In this document: piece by piece, positions 9,656-19,055 of the stretch
Position numbering within the stretch: position 1 is the first letter of the stretch
Layout of the letters: every line of letters begins with the position of its first letter
NCBI GenBank assembly: GCA_018057825.1
Contig: JAGPCY010000029.1
Coordinates: 58,105 to 122,104 of the forward strand
Source: Kofleriaceae bacterium
GTDB lineage: Bacteria; Myxococcota_A; Polyangia; Haliangiales; Haliangiaceae
Reading direction: 5' to 3'
Length of the DNA stretch: 64,000 nt
Translations under genes and position numbers: made by a program
The notes under the pieces: generated by a model
What the model saw: the letters and a program-made list of their open reading frames with translations, nothing else
Told to the model about the DNA's origin: nothing
The model's database searches: none

Positions 9656-10437
9656 GGGGTCCTCCGCGGCACGTCGGCCGCGCAGCGGAAGCCGAGGTTG
9701 GCCGTCGTGTAGCGAGCCTGGAGCGCGCTGCGCATCGCCAGCCGCATGAACGTGGCGTACTGCGAGGGATCGCGGGCCAGGGCCGCGCCGGCGCCGCAGT
9801 ACTTGTCGCGGGCGGCGTCGCCGCGCTCGCGATCGTCGGACGCGACCAGGGCCGCGCCGAAGTCGTAGACCCACTCCCACACGAGCCCATGCAGATCGTG
9901 CACGCCCCAGGCGTTGGCGGTGCCGCGGCCGACCGCGGGCAGGACGTCGGGAGTCTGCTGCGCGTACCAGGCCAGGATCTCGTCTTGCCAGCCGGCCTGG
10001 TCCGAGGCGTCGGTGCGCTCGGCGCTGGCCGCGGCCGCCAGCTCCCACTCGCGCTCGGTCGGCAGGCGACCGCCGCGCCACGCGCAGTAGGCCTTGGCCG
10101 CGAACCAGCTCACGCGCACGACCGGGCTGTCGGCCGGGGCGCGTGGCCCCAGGGTCAACGCGTCCGCCCAGTGGCCGAGGTAGTCGCGGTCGGCGCGGAT
10201 GGCCTTGACCGCGCCGCGACGCCACGCCGGGTTCGCGCGGACGAAGGCGAGGAACTCGCGGTTGGTCACCGGAGTGACGTCGAGGAGGAACGCCCGCACC
10301 TCGACCACCTGCTCGCCGGGGGAGGTCGGGAACACCGGCCGGTACTGGCCAGGTCCCACGGTCACCCGCGGCGCGGCGGTGGCGGCGGTCGCCAGGGCGG
10401 CGACCAGCGCGAGGGCGGCGCGTCCCGGTCGGCGCAT
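9652..10437 (-). CDS. nirV: NirV-like SUMF1 (formylglycine-generating-enzyme fold) protein
   Basis: 261 residues with a Sec signal peptide (about 1-22, ending ATAAP) and a single SUMF1/FGE domain. Typical features are TPVTNREF near the start, RLPTEREWELAAAA in the middle, WEWVYDF and a C-terminal LGFRCA. The paired catalytic cysteines of true formylglycine-generating enzymes are not evident. A SUMF1 protein encoded next to copper nitrite reductase is known as NirV in denitrifiers, with unclear function. The start ATG overlaps the nirK stop by one base (TGATG), so it is translationally coupled. The gene symbol rests on domain plus context. Confidence 0.85.
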   Translation of the reverse strand: MRRPGRAALALVAALATAATAAPRVTVGPGQYRPVFPTSPGEQVVEVRAFLLDVTPVTNREFLAFVRANPAWRRGAVKAIRADRDYLGHWADALTLGPRAPADSPVVRVSWFAAKAYCAWRGGRLPTEREWELAAAASAERTDASDQAGWQDEILAWYAQQTPDVLPAVGRGTANAWGVHDLHGLVWEWVYDFGAALVASDDRERGDAARDKYCGAGAALARDPSQYATFMRLAMRSALQARYTTANLGFRCAADVPRRTP

Positions 10438-11951
10438 CAGTGACCGGCTCCCGGCGGTCGCGGCGTGGTGGCGCGGACCTTGGCGACGTCCTCGCGCGAC
10501 ACCGCGCCCTTCTTGTTGTCCATCGTGTTGAACACGAAGGTCAGGATGTTGGCGATGTCGTCGTCGGTCATGTGCGACATCGGCGGCATCACGCCGTTGT
10601 AGTCGACGCCATTGACCTTCACGGGCCCGGTCAGGCCGTTCAGGACGTGACCGACCAAGATCGGAGTTGGCGTCGCAGCGACGTAGTCGGACGCGGCCAG
10701 CGGCGGGAAGTTGGGCGGCAGGCCCTTGCCGTCGGCCTGGTGACAGGCCGAGCAGGTGCCGGCGTAGAGCGCCTTGCCGGCGGCGACCTGCTGCTCGACG
10801 GTCAGCTTGCCGGCCTCGGCCGCGGCGCTGGCGGTCGCGACGGCGGCGCCGGCGCCCGGGTCGGCCTTGTCGGACAGGTAGACCGAGTCGACCTCCTTGC
10901 CCGAATAGACGACCTTGTCCTCGGCGCCCTCGACCTTCAGCATGCCGACCGCGCCCTTGTTGAAGGCGCGAAACAGCGCGTGGTCGACCAGGATGTACGT
11001 GCCCGGGACGTTGACGGTGAAGTCGACGATCGTCGAGCCGCCGGCCGGCACCATCGTGGTCTGCACCTGCTCTTGCGCGTTGGTTCCGCCCTCGAAGTAG
11101 ACGTGGTCGAAGATCTCGCCGATGACGTGGAAGTTCGACGCGATGTTGGGGCCGCCGACGCCGAAGTAGATGCGGACCTTCTCGCCGACCTTGGCGGTCA
11201 GGGCCTTGTCGCCGACCAGCGCGCCCTCCGAGCCGTTGAACACGATGTAGGTCGGGTGCTCGTCGATGCCCTTCTGCATGTCGAAGGGCTGGAGGCCCTT
11301 CTCGCGGTACTTGCCGACCGTGTAGAAGTCGCCCTGCATCACGTAGTACTCGCGGTCGACCTTGGGCAGTCCGCCCGGCGGCTCGACCAGGATGAGGCCG
11401 TACATGCCGTTGGCGACGTGCATCGGCACCGGCGCCGTCGCGCAGTGGTAGACGTAGAGGCCGGGGTTGAGCGCGCGGAACGAGAACTGCGACTCGTGGC
11501 CGGGGGCCGTGAACGAGCTGGCCGCGCCGCCGCCGGGGCCGGTCACCGCGTGGAGGTCGATGTTGTGCGGCATCTTGCTCGACGGGTGGTTCTGCAAGTG
11601 GAATTCCACCACGTCGCCCTGCCGGACCCGGATGAAGCTGCCGGGCACCGTCCCGCCAAAGGTCCAGAAGGTGTAGCGGACGCCGTCGGAGATCGGCAGC
11701 TCGAGCTCCTTGACCTCGAGCTTCACGACGACCTTCGCCGGCTTGTCGCGCATGATCGGCGCCGGCACGAAGGGTGGGGCGGTGAGCTCGGCGACGATGG
11801 GCGCGCCGGTCGGAGCGCTGGTCACGTCGGCGGGCGGGGCGGACGCCTTCTTGTCGCCGCCGGCGGCGTTCGCGTTCCCCCCCGCGCCGCCCTTGCACGC
11901 GACCAGTCCCAGGGCCAGAACTCCGAGCAAGCGTAGTGTTCTCGTTGGCAT
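10437..11951 (-). CDS. nirK: Copper-containing nitrite reductase fused to a cytochrome c domain
   Basis: 504 residues. A lipoprotein signal (LVAC, Cys19) precedes two cupredoxin domains and a C-terminal c-type cytochrome domain with haem motif C400-S-A-C403-H404. Copper ligands are recognisable: PHNIDLH (type 1 and type 2 His), [11 protein letters not shown] (type 2 His, type 1 Cys, His) with the Met of ANGM, and DHALF (type 2 His of the second domain). The enzyme reduces nitrite to NO; the fused haem domain should deliver electrons intramolecularly, as in other NirK-cytochrome fusions. The lipobox suggests membrane anchoring in the periplasm. It is the first gene of the nirK-nirV-sco-crp operon. 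Confidence 0.95.
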   Translation of the reverse strand: MPTRTLRLLGVLALGLVACKGGAGGNANAAGGDKKASAPPADVTSAPTGAPIVAELTAPPFVPAPIMRDKPAKVVVKLEVKELELPISDGVRYTFWTFGGTVPGSFIRVRQGDVVEFHLQNHPSSKMPHNIDLHAVTGPGGGAASSFTAPGHESQFSFRALNPGLYVYHCATAPVPMHVANGMYGLILVEPPGGLPKVDREYYVMQGDFYTVGKYREKGLQPFDMQKGIDEHPTYIVFNGSEGALVGDKALTAKVGEKVRIYFGVGGPNIASNFHVIGEIFDHVYFEGGTNAQEQVQTTMVPAGGSTIVDFTVNVPGTYILVDHALFRAFNKGAVGMLKVEGAEDKVVYSGKEVDSVYLSDKADPGAGAAVATASAAAEAGKLTVEQQVAAGKALYAGTCSACHQADGKGLPPNFPPLAASDYVAATPTPILVGHVLNGLTGPVKVNGVDYNGVMPPMSHMTDDDIANILTFVFNTMDNKKGAVSREDVAKVRATTPRPPGAGH

Positions 11952-12371
11952 AGAGCCTCCTGGCCTGACCCCATAGCAAGGCTCGATCCGCGCCGCGGGA
12001 GAGCCTCGCGCCACCCCGGAGCGGCGACCATCGCCACGGGTTGTCGGCGGTTACGTCGCGCGAGGAGCGGTCGCGCAAACTGCGCAGGCCTTGCGGCGGC
12101 AGGGCTCGATCGCGCGAAAAAGCCGCGCGTTCTCGACGGTGCGACCGGTTGCCACTGGGGCCTCGACCCCCGGGGCCAAGCGCGGCGCTGGGAGACCTCC
12201 CGCAGCGCGCCCTCATCCGGGACGCATGAAGCCGGAGCGGTGGGGCACCCTGCCGACCATCGGCTGGCGCCAACAGCTAGCTTCGATGGGGCGCCACGGT
12301 ATCGCGACCCCGCGGTGGCGCAGCGACGCCGGCGCTGACGGCCAAGCCCCGTCGCGCCCGCGAGGTCCACG
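11952..12371. other. Intergenic region upstream of nirK
   Basis: 420 bp without a supportable gene between nirK and the end of the SUMF1 lipoprotein genes, which run in the same direction. It should hold the nirK promoter and the end of the upstream transcript. A 7-bp inverted repeat (GCGCCAC at 12291-12297, GTGGCGC at 12315-12321) lies 50-80 bp after the upstream stop and could be a weak terminator. A short palindrome (GCGCA-AAC-TGCGC, 12073-12085) lies 120 bp upstream of nirK. I see no convincing FNR or NnrR box. Confidence 0.5.
11956..11961 (-). promoter_or_regulatory. Ribosome binding site of nirK
   Basis: On the minus strand AGGAGG stands 4 nt before ATG 11951. This decides the nirK start against the longer in-frame extension to 12014. 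Confidence 0.8.
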
Positions 12372-13292
12372 TCACTGCGCCGGGCCCCAGGGGCCGGCCT
12401 TGAGCCGGGGCTTCACGTCCATGACCGGGCCGCGCACGCAGCGGACGCCGAAGCGACGGTCGACCTTCTCGCGGGCCCGGGCGCCGATCGAGACGTAGGA
12501 GTACATCCCCTCGTCGCCGGGCGTCGTCCAGTCGCCGCCCTTGACCATCCCCTCGTCGCCCTCCATGTCCGCGATCCACTCCGACACGTTGCCGATCATC
12601 TCCTGCGCGCCCACCGGGCTCGCGCCCTTCGGCCGATCCTCCACCGCCCGCGGCCCGGTCGGTGAGCCGCAGTCTGCGATCAGCGCGTGCTCGCAGAAGG
12701 TATCGGCGTAGTCGTCCGGCGAGCCGGTGTTCCACACGTTCACCCGGGTGTTGCAGTAGGGGTCGCGCGTACGCAGTGCGGCGGGATCAGTACAAGGACT
12801 CGGCCCACGTGCAGCCGCTTCCCACTCGGCGTTCGTCGGGAGTCGCTTGCCCGCGGCAGCGCACAGCGCCATCGCTTCGCCCCGCGTCACCTGCGCTGGC
12901 AGTTCGTCCGCTGGGAGGGCTGACACGCCCGCACCGCAGGTCGCGCACTGCCGCGCCAGCCTGTTCGTCAGTTCCCGTTTGTCGACCCAGAAGGCCGTCG
13001 GAAACTCATAGAGCGAGTACTCCGTCATGTTCCCCATCCGCCCCCGATAGTCGACCACGTAGCGCGTCGCCGGCAGCCGAATCTCCGCGCCCGACCCGAG
13101 ATCTTGCTCGCAGTAGCCCTGCGCGTTGCAGCTCCCCGGACACGGCTCGGGGGCGGCCGTGCATCCCGCCGCCCCGACCTGTCCTGGCCCATCGCCCGCC
13201 GCCGGTCGCTGCTCCCCCGCGCCGCGCTTCGTGCCGCACGCCACGAGCGCCAGGGCCACGACGCACCCATGGAGGGCCCCCTCCACCGTCAT
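12372..13292 (-). CDS. SUMF1-domain lipoprotein, paralogue 1 (last gene of the spike operon)
   Basis: 306 residues. Signal peptide with lipobox LVAC (Cys19), a Cys-rich spacer (CPGSCNAQGYC), then a SUMF1/FGE fold: FWVDKRELTN, KRLPTNAEWEAAARG, MIGNVSEWI, VKGGDW and FGVRCVRG. The active-site cysteines of formylglycine-generating enzymes are not seen, so it is probably a binding or scaffold version. Start ATG 13292 overlaps the stop of paralogue 2 (ATGA). The first 70 and last 90 residues are almost identical to paralogue 2, while the middle differs strongly. The position at the tail of a spike/effector operon is compatible with an immunity or surface-display role, which is inference. Confidence 0.85.
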   Translation of the reverse strand: MTVEGALHGCVVALALVACGTKRGAGEQRPAAGDGPGQVGAAGCTAAPEPCPGSCNAQGYCEQDLGSGAEIRLPATRYVVDYRGRMGNMTEYSLYEFPTAFWVDKRELTNRLARQCATCGAGVSALPADELPAQVTRGEAMALCAAAGKRLPTNAEWEAAARGPSPCTDPAALRTRDPYCNTRVNVWNTGSPDDYADTFCEHALIADCGSPTGPRAVEDRPKGASPVGAQEMIGNVSEWIADMEGDEGMVKGGDWTTPGDEGMYSYVSIGARAREKVDRRFGVRCVRGPVMDVKPRLKAGPWGPAQ

Positions 13293-14206
13293 TGCGCCGG
13301 GCCCCAGGGGCCGGCCTTGAGCCGGGGCTTCACGTCCATGACCGGGCCGCGCACGCAGCGGACGCCGAAGCGACGGTCGACCTTCTCGCGGGCCCGGGCG
13401 CCGATCCCGATGTACGAGTAGTTGCCTTCATCACCCGGCGTCGTCCAGTCGCCGCCCTTCACGAGCCCCTCGTCGCCCTCCATGTCCGAGATCCACTCCG
13501 ACACGTTGCCGATCATCTCCTGCGCGCCCACCGGGCTCGCTCCCTTCGGCCGATCCTCCACCGCCCGCGGCCCCGTCGGTGAGCCGCAGTCCGCGATATG
13601 GACGTTGTCGCAGAGTGTTGCCAGAAACCCGTCGAACGCGTCGCCCATGTGATCGACGATCCATGGGTACGGACGTGTGTTGCATGCCGGGTCGCTCAAG
13701 CGAAGGATGGCGGGGTCCGTACAGGTTGTTGGACCGCGGGCCGCAGCCTCCCACTCGGCATTGGTGGGAAGCCGCTTTCCAGCAGCCATACACACGGCCA
13801 TCGCTTCGTCGCGCGTGAGCTGCGCCGGCATCTCATCTATGGGCCTGCGCAGGTCACAGGCCTCGCATCGTCCAGCGACAGCGTTCGTCATCTCTCGTTT
13901 GTCGATCCAGAAGGCGCTTGGAAACTCGTAGATCGAGTACTCACCTGAGCTACCGTGTCGCCCGCGATACTTGACCACGTAGCGCGTCGCGGGCAACCGA
14001 ATCTCCGCGCCCGACCCGAGATCCTGCTCGCAGTACCCCTGCGCGTTGCAGCTCCCCGGACACGGCGCCGGGTCGGCCGTGCATCCCGCCGCCCCGACCT
14101 GTCCTGGCCCATCGCCCGCCGCCGGTCGCTGCTCCCCCGCGCGGCGCTTCGTGCCGCACGCCGCGGCGACGAGCACGGCCACCAGGAGCCGCTCGCTGCG
14201 GTTCAC
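13289..14206 (-). CDS. SUMF1-domain lipoprotein, paralogue 2
   Basis: 305 residues from GTG 14206, chosen because it makes a GTGA overlap with the stop of the 1097-aa gene and gives a short signal with lipobox VAAAC (Cys17). The same Cys-rich spacer and SUMF1 fold as paralogue 1 follow. The middle (about residues 75-200, including EFPSAFWIDKREMTN and CDLRRPIDEMPAQ) is diverged, whereas N- and C-terminal parts are near-identical at the DNA level, including the last 110 bp. This is a tandem duplication with uneven divergence. The protein should sit lipid-anchored in the periplasm or outer membrane. Confidence 0.85.
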   Translation of the reverse strand: MNRSERLLVAVLVAAACGTKRRAGEQRPAAGDGPGQVGAAGCTADPAPCPGSCNAQGYCEQDLGSGAEIRLPATRYVVKYRGRHGSSGEYSIYEFPSAFWIDKREMTNAVAGRCEACDLRRPIDEMPAQLTRDEAMAVCMAAGKRLPTNAEWEAAARGPTTCTDPAILRLSDPACNTRPYPWIVDHMGDAFDGFLATLCDNVHIADCGSPTGPRAVEDRPKGASPVGAQEMIGNVSEWISDMEGDEGLVKGGDWTTPGDEGNYSYIGIGARAREKVDRRFGVRCVRGPVMDVKPRLKAGPWGPAQ

Positions 14207-17200
14207 AACCCACCGGCCGCATCGAAGGCGGACAAGCGATCCTTCTGCGCCTGGTCGAACTCCTTGATCACGGCGTCGAGATCGCCGACGTCGAAACCCA
14301 GCTCGTGCAGTAGCTCCATCCATCCTTTGCGCAGGTCCGTAAACGGCTCAAACAGCGCATCCAGCGCAGCCTCCAGCTCGTTTAGGGCCATCACGAAGTG
14401 CATGGACACCACGACGTATAGCTCCCGCGCGTAGGTCTCGACCAGCTCCGGCAGGCCCAAGGTCTCGGCGGCGGTGGCGAGCCGCTCGACCTCGACGGGC
14501 AGGAAGTCCATGACCGACAGCCCCTCGGCGGTCTGGCGCTCGGCCAGGTAGTCGCGCAGGTCCTTGCCGATCGTGGTGCGCAGCCGGAACAGGATCTTCA
14601 CCAGCTCGGCGAGGCTGAACGACACCGTCTCCTCGCGGGTGCGGAACTTGGCCAGGCGCTCGAGGCGCGCCTCGGACAGCGCGGCGTCCTCCCCGACCGA
14701 CAACAGCCGGCCCATGGTCTCGAGGGTGTGCTCGCGATCCTGGAAGTGACCGTGGCGCCGGACCTGCTCGAACAACGAGACGTAGCGCTTGAGGATCATC
14801 ATCAAGAGCGGGCCGATGAAGCCGACCTTCAGCTTCTTCTTGGCGTAGGCGCCGCCCCACGGTTGGTTCACGAACGTGATCCACCGCTGACCCAGGTGCG
14901 GGTGATCGGCCTTCTTCGCGGCGGCGACCTCGTCGTCGTTGCCGAACAGGAACCGGTTGAACATGAACGCGCCCAGCAGGCCGCCGGTCAGCTCGCCGTG
15001 GATCTTGGCCCGGGTCGGGGTCGAGCCGGGCCACTGCGTGGTCAGCTCGTCGAGGAGGGGCTTGAGCGCGACGTCGTAGACCTCGGCCAGCGGCGCCACC
15101 GCCGCGCCGCGCCCCTTGCCGTCGTTGAACAGGTGATCGACCACGCCGCTGGCCACCACGACGCCGGCCAGGACCTTGAGCACGGTCGGGTGGGTGATCG
15201 CGGCCTTGACCTTGGCCTCGACCTTCTTCATCGCCTCCGGCCGCTTGTCCCACTGCCGCACCGTGGCCCGTCCCATGGCCTTGGCGACCTCGCCCACCAG
15301 GATGCCGGCGTCCGAGGTGAAGAGCACGGCGGCGCCGACCGCATAGGGCTTGGTGCCCTCGAGCGCGTCGACCAAACCGTGCAGTCCGTTGGTCGCGCCC
15401 TTCACCGTGTCGAGGAGCGTCCGCGCCATCTTCGAGATCTGCTGCGCCGACTCGTAGTGCCAGATCGCGTCCTCGGGTGGCGCCGCGTCCTTCTTGCCGG
15501 CGTAGGCATCGAGCATGACGCCGAGGTCCTCGCCGCTCAGGTAGTAGAGGAGCGACAGGAGCAAGAGCGAGCCCTTGACCGACCGGGTCATGGCCTCCTC
15601 GAACAGGCGCAGCCCGCGCCGCACCGCCCGGTCGTCGAGCTCGGTCTCGAGCGTGGTGACCACGCCGTGGACCTTGTCGACGAGCTGGTAGGCGCGCTTG
15701 ACCATCATCGCCGCCCGGTACTCCTTCGGGCCCGGCAGCTTGTCGATCGTGAACTTGCGGAAGAACTCGTCGCGCAGCGTGTGGACCAGGTAGCCATGAA
15801 AGAAGCCCTCGGCGAAGGCCTTCCACCGCCGGCTGGCGTCGCTGGCGCCGCCGGCGCGCTCGAACAGATCGAGCACCAGCACGGTCAGCTCGGCCGCGAG
15901 GGCGGGCGCCAGGAACTTGGCCACGCGCTTCGCCGCCATCGTCGTCATCTCGCGGACGGTCAGCTCGCGCACCACGGTCCGCACCGCCCACACCTCGGCC
16001 GCGGGCAGCACGACGGGCGCGGCCAGGGCGATCGCCGCCGCCGCGAACAACAGCCCCACCAGCGGCATGACGCCGCGCGTGCTCTGGTAGACGTCATCGG
16101 AGATCACCGCGAGCCGCCAGTCGCGGACGAAGTCCAGGAGGTGCAGCGCGAACACCGAGCCGTCGACGAGGTCGCGGAAGTACACCCAGCGCTCGTCGGC
16201 GCCGACGATGCGCGACGACGCCCCGACCGGCATCCCCTGGGTGAAGACCAGCACGCCCGGCCGGGCCAGGAGCTCCTCGACCCGCGCCCGCCGGGCCGCG
16301 GTCAGCTCGGCGGCGAAGTCCCCCAGCGCAGGTCCACCGTCCATGACGTAGCGGACCGTGGCGTCGAGCTCGCGCTTGAGCATCTGGTAGCTGGCGGACT
16401 CGACCAGGCCGGTCCACGACGACAGGTCGACCACCGCGAACGGGTCGGGGAAGTACAGCGTGGTCATCTGCACGAACCAGTCGAACGAGTCGTTCAGGTT
16501 GAGCAGGCTGGCGCCGTTGGGCGTCGCGATGTCCTCGACCATGCCGCGCGGGTCGAGCAAGAGCCGGTAGCCCCCGCGGGGCTTGGCCGGGACGTAGACC
16601 TGGTGGACGCGCTCCTTTTGCTTCGGGCGGCCGTCGATCGCGTGGAACAAGACCACCGTCCGCGGCTCGCGCAGGTCGAGATCCCCGTGGGCGGTGCCGT
16701 AGCCGCCCAGCACCTCGCGCGCCCGCCAGCCCCCCGACACCGCGTCGATCGCGAAGAGCTGGTAGCTGGTCGCGCTGGCGACCAAGAGGTAGTCGGTGCC
16801 CTGGGCCAGCAGCACCTCGTCGGTCGTCGCGGCGAGGAACTGGTCGGTGAAGGTCGCCGGCGTCGGCCCCTTGAGCTCCTTGCCCGGCTGCCACTTCGGG
16901 AAGTACGCGCCGTCGAGCCAGCGGTACGTGCCATAGCTCGCCAGCATGCGCGCGTAGCGGGCGGGCTTGAGCCCGTCGAGCCCGGGCGGCATATCGCGGA
17001 TCGCGTCGACGGGGCGCTTCCACACGCGCCGGGTCTCGGTGGTCATGCCAGCGAAGGCCTCGACCCAACGTCGCGGCAGCCCGCTGGCGGCCAGCTCGGC
17101 GGCGTTGTCCTCCGAGAAGTCGGTGAGCTGACTCAAGTGCAGGAGCGGCACGAGGAGCGCGTCGTCGCTCGGCGCCCACGCCTCGACCAGGTAGTCCAGA

Positions 17201-17496
17201 TCGCCGGCGTCGTGGCGCGACGGGGCCGCGGTGATGGTGAGCGGACGGCCGTCGACCGCGAGGAGGAACTTCATCGCCAGGGTCTGCGTGGCCTGGGCGT
17301 GGGGCTTGTGCTTGCGGAGCGCGGGCGGGAAGCGACGGGAGTCGAGGTACATCCCCAGGTGGACCCGGCCGATCGTCGGATCGAGCTCGAGCTGGGTCAG
17401 CCCATCGTCGTAGAAGATCGTCGCGGCGATGCGCTGGAGGCGGGCCTCGTGGTCGGCGACCACGGCGTCATTGAGCGGCGCGAAGCGGAGGGACAT
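14203..17496 (-). CDS. Large unknown protein, candidate effector cargo of the spike operon
   Basis: 1097 residues; I do not recognise the family. ATG 17496 is preceded by AGGAAGG. Residues 1-470 are soluble and mixed alpha/beta with no signal peptide. A strongly hydrophobic stretch lies at about 475-510 (GLLFAAAAIALAAPVV), and further hydrophobic helices at about 640-655, 765-785, 835-850 and 885-900 alternate with charged helices. The C-terminus is helical. A leaderless protein with a buried hydrophobic middle, encoded just behind a spike, resembles membrane-active effectors delivered by contractile systems. No catalytic motif is visible. It is coupled to the SUMF1 lipoprotein downstream (GTGA) and separated by 21 bp from the 322-aa gene upstream. 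Confidence 0.8.
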   Translation of the reverse strand: MSLRFAPLNDAVVADHEARLQRIAATIFYDDGLTQLELDPTIGRVHLGMYLDSRRFPPALRKHKPHAQATQTLAMKFLLAVDGRPLTITAAPSRHDAGDLDYLVEAWAPSDDALLVPLLHLSQLTDFSEDNAAELAASGLPRRWVEAFAGMTTETRRVWKRPVDAIRDMPPGLDGLKPARYARMLASYGTYRWLDGAYFPKWQPGKELKGPTPATFTDQFLAATTDEVLLAQGTDYLLVASATSYQLFAIDAVSGGWRAREVLGGYGTAHGDLDLREPRTVVLFHAIDGRPKQKERVHQVYVPAKPRGGYRLLLDPRGMVEDIATPNGASLLNLNDSFDWFVQMTTLYFPDPFAVVDLSSWTGLVESASYQMLKRELDATVRYVMDGGPALGDFAAELTAARRARVEELLARPGVLVFTQGMPVGASSRIVGADERWVYFRDLVDGSVFALHLLDFVRDWRLAVISDDVYQSTRGVMPLVGLLFAAAAIALAAPVVLPAAEVWAVRTVVRELTVREMTTMAAKRVAKFLAPALAAELTVLVLDLFERAGGASDASRRWKAFAEGFFHGYLVHTLRDEFFRKFTIDKLPGPKEYRAAMMVKRAYQLVDKVHGVVTTLETELDDRAVRRGLRLFEEAMTRSVKGSLLLLSLLYYLSGEDLGVMLDAYAGKKDAAPPEDAIWHYESAQQISKMARTLLDTVKGATNGLHGLVDALEGTKPYAVGAAVLFTSDAGILVGEVAKAMGRATVRQWDKRPEAMKKVEAKVKAAITHPTVLKVLAGVVVASGVVDHLFNDGKGRGAAVAPLAEVYDVALKPLLDELTTQWPGSTPTRAKIHGELTGGLLGAFMFNRFLFGNDDEVAAAKKADHPHLGQRWITFVNQPWGGAYAKKKLKVGFIGPLLMMILKRYVSLFEQVRRHGHFQDREHTLETMGRLLSVGEDAALSEARLERLAKFRTREETVSFSLAELVKILFRLRTTIGKDLRDYLAERQTAEGLSVMDFLPVEVERLATAAETLGLPELVETYARELYVVVSMHFVMALNELEAALDALFEPFTDLRKGWMELLHELGFDVGDLDAVIKEFDQAQKDRLSAFDAAGGL

Positions 17497-17517
17497 GGCT
17501 ACCTTCCTGTGGCGGGA

Positions 17518-18486
17518 TCACGAGCGGCGGCCGAACAGCGCCCGGCGCGGCGCGGTGGTGCGGCCGGTCAGGAGCGCTGGGGCCTGGGGGAGGTCGCGCT
17601 CGCCGGCGCGGCGGCTGGTCGGCGGGGCGCCGCCGCCGGCGTAGAACGTCCGTCGGTGGTTGGTGTCGACGCGGTAGACGGTGATCGCTCCGTCGTCGCC
17701 GACCGGCAGCGCCATCGCCGCGATCGGCTTCGCGTCGGGCGGGCCGACGAAGGCGCGCAGCCGGCGGCCGGCGGCGAGGACCACGCCGGACGGATCCGGT
17801 GCGCCACCGGCGGTCGGGCGACGCAGGGCCCCGGCCGTGACCTCGAACACCTGGGGACGCTCGAGGACCGCGTCGAGGACCGCCGGATCGTCGCGGTCGT
17901 CGTCGAAGTCGGCCGGCGGCCGACCGATGACCACCCGCGCGGCCCGCGGCTCCACCTCGATCGCGCCGTCGAGGATCGGCGCGCCGTCGTCGTCGTAGCC
18001 GACGATCACGAACTCGCGGAGGCGCGGGAGGACGCTCGCCGGCGTGAGCAGGGTAGGGGCCTTGGTGCGGAAGCGCTCGGCGCCGCCGATCTCGATCGAC
18101 AGGCCCAGCTCGTAGTCGGTGCCCTCGACCTCGGCGGCCTCCGACACCAGCGGCAGGTCGTAGACCACGTCGCTGCCCGGGAAGCGGAGCTTCCACCGCA
18201 GCGCGTCCGGAGGCGCCGGCGCGAGCTCGACCGACCGGACCAGGAAGCGCCGCCAGTCGGGGCCGCGGCGTCCGGGTGGCGCCGGCTCGATCGCGCCGAC
18301 GAAGGTGGCGAGCAGGTCGTCCGGGCTGCCCTCGCGGCGGGGTTGACCGTCGGCGCCGAGGAACGCGTCGAGCTCCCACAGCTTGATCGTCACGTCGCTG
18401 GCTTGGCGCGGCTGGTGGAGGTGGACCTCGACCGGCTGGGCGAGGTCGGTGATGCGGCCAGGGTGGAGTCGCGCGTGGACCTTCAT
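17518..18486 (-). CDS. Unknown soluble protein of the spike operon (322 aa)
   Basis: Family not recognised. Start ATG 18486 forms an ATGA overlap with the stop of the 190-aa gene; the long in-frame extension to 18981 only shadows that gene. There is no signal peptide or membrane segment. The protein is beta-rich with many Pro/Asp/Arg residues and ends in an Arg-rich tail (APRRALFGRRS). Its position between the spike and the 1097-aa protein suggests an adaptor, chaperone or spike-tip component, but nothing in the sequence proves it. Confidence 0.75.
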   Translation of the reverse strand: MKVHARLHPGRITDLAQPVEVHLHQPRQASDVTIKLWELDAFLGADGQPRREGSPDDLLATFVGAIEPAPPGRRGPDWRRFLVRSVELAPAPPDALRWKLRFPGSDVVYDLPLVSEAAEVEGTDYELGLSIEIGGAERFRTKAPTLLTPASVLPRLREFVIVGYDDDGAPILDGAIEVEPRAARVVIGRPPADFDDDRDDPAVLDAVLERPQVFEVTAGALRRPTAGGAPDPSGVVLAAGRRLRAFVGPPDAKPIAAMALPVGDDGAITVYRVDTNHRRTFYAGGGAPPTSRRAGERDLPQAPALLTGRTTAPRRALFGRRS

Positions 18487-19055
18487 GACGCCTCGAGCGG
18501 TTGGAGTTGCACGATGGTGAAGCCGTCGGCGCGGGCGCCGAGCGTCACCGCGGCGCGCCCGGCGGCGCCCTCGAGCTGGTACGCGCCCGCCGGCAGCGGC
18601 GTGGGATGGGTGGCGAGCCCACCCTCCGCGGTGGTCAGCTCGACGGTGGCCGGACCCGACAACGTGAAGCGTTCGCCGCCGACGCCGGTGAACCCGTCGT
18701 CGACGATCAGCAGGTTCACGAACCCGACGCGCTGGCCGGGGACGTGGCGCTCGTGGCGGGTCCCGCGGTCGGCGACCGCCGGCGCGCAAACGACTTGGCC
18801 ATCGATCGACAGGTCGTAGTCCTGGAACGGCACGTCGGGGTGAAACACCACCCCATCGGCGTCGGTGCGCAGCTCGAGCGGGCCCTCGGTCGGCAGGAAG
18901 ACCGAGAGCGCGCGATCGGCCAGGGGCACCTGACCGAGCTCGTCGAGCAGCCGGACGTGGAGGTGTCCAGTCGACGACCACTCGATCGTCGGCTCGCGGT
19001 CGTCGACCGCCAGGCCGGCCTGGAAGTCCTTGGTCGTGGTCTTGATCGTCGGCAT
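18483..19055 (-). CDS. Unknown beta-rich protein of the spike operon (190 aa)
   Basis: Family not recognised. ATG 19055 overlaps the spike stop by one base (TGATG); GTG 19058 would overlap by four and is an equally possible start. The sequence is rich in beta-forming residues (HLHVRLLDELGQVPLADRAL, FQDYDLSIDG, GFVNLLIVDDGF), has no signal peptide and resembles small carboxypeptidase-regulatory-like or Ig-like modules. The C-terminal part of the spike looks similar in style, so this may be a partner domain encoded separately. The function is unknown. Confidence 0.75.
   Translation of the reverse strand: MPTIKTTTKDFQAGLAVDDREPTIEWSSTGHLHVRLLDELGQVPLADRALSVFLPTEGPLELRTDADGVVFHPDVPFQDYDLSIDGQVVCAPAVADRGTRHERHVPGQRVGFVNLLIVDDGFTGVGGERFTLSGPATVELTTAEGGLATHPTPLPAGAYQLEGAAGRAAVTLGARADGFTIVQLQPLEAS

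Noticed and set aside
12073..12085. FNR/NnrR-type operator for nirK
   Set aside because: The palindrome GCGCA-AAC-TGCGC does not match the TTGAT-N4-ATCAA consensus and is short enough to occur by chance in GC-rich DNA.
14728..18819. 1363-aa open frame on the plus strand opposite the spike operon
   Set aside because: It is a GC-driven shadow: low-complexity Arg/Gly/Asp/Leu sequence without domains, exactly antisense to well-supported coupled genes.
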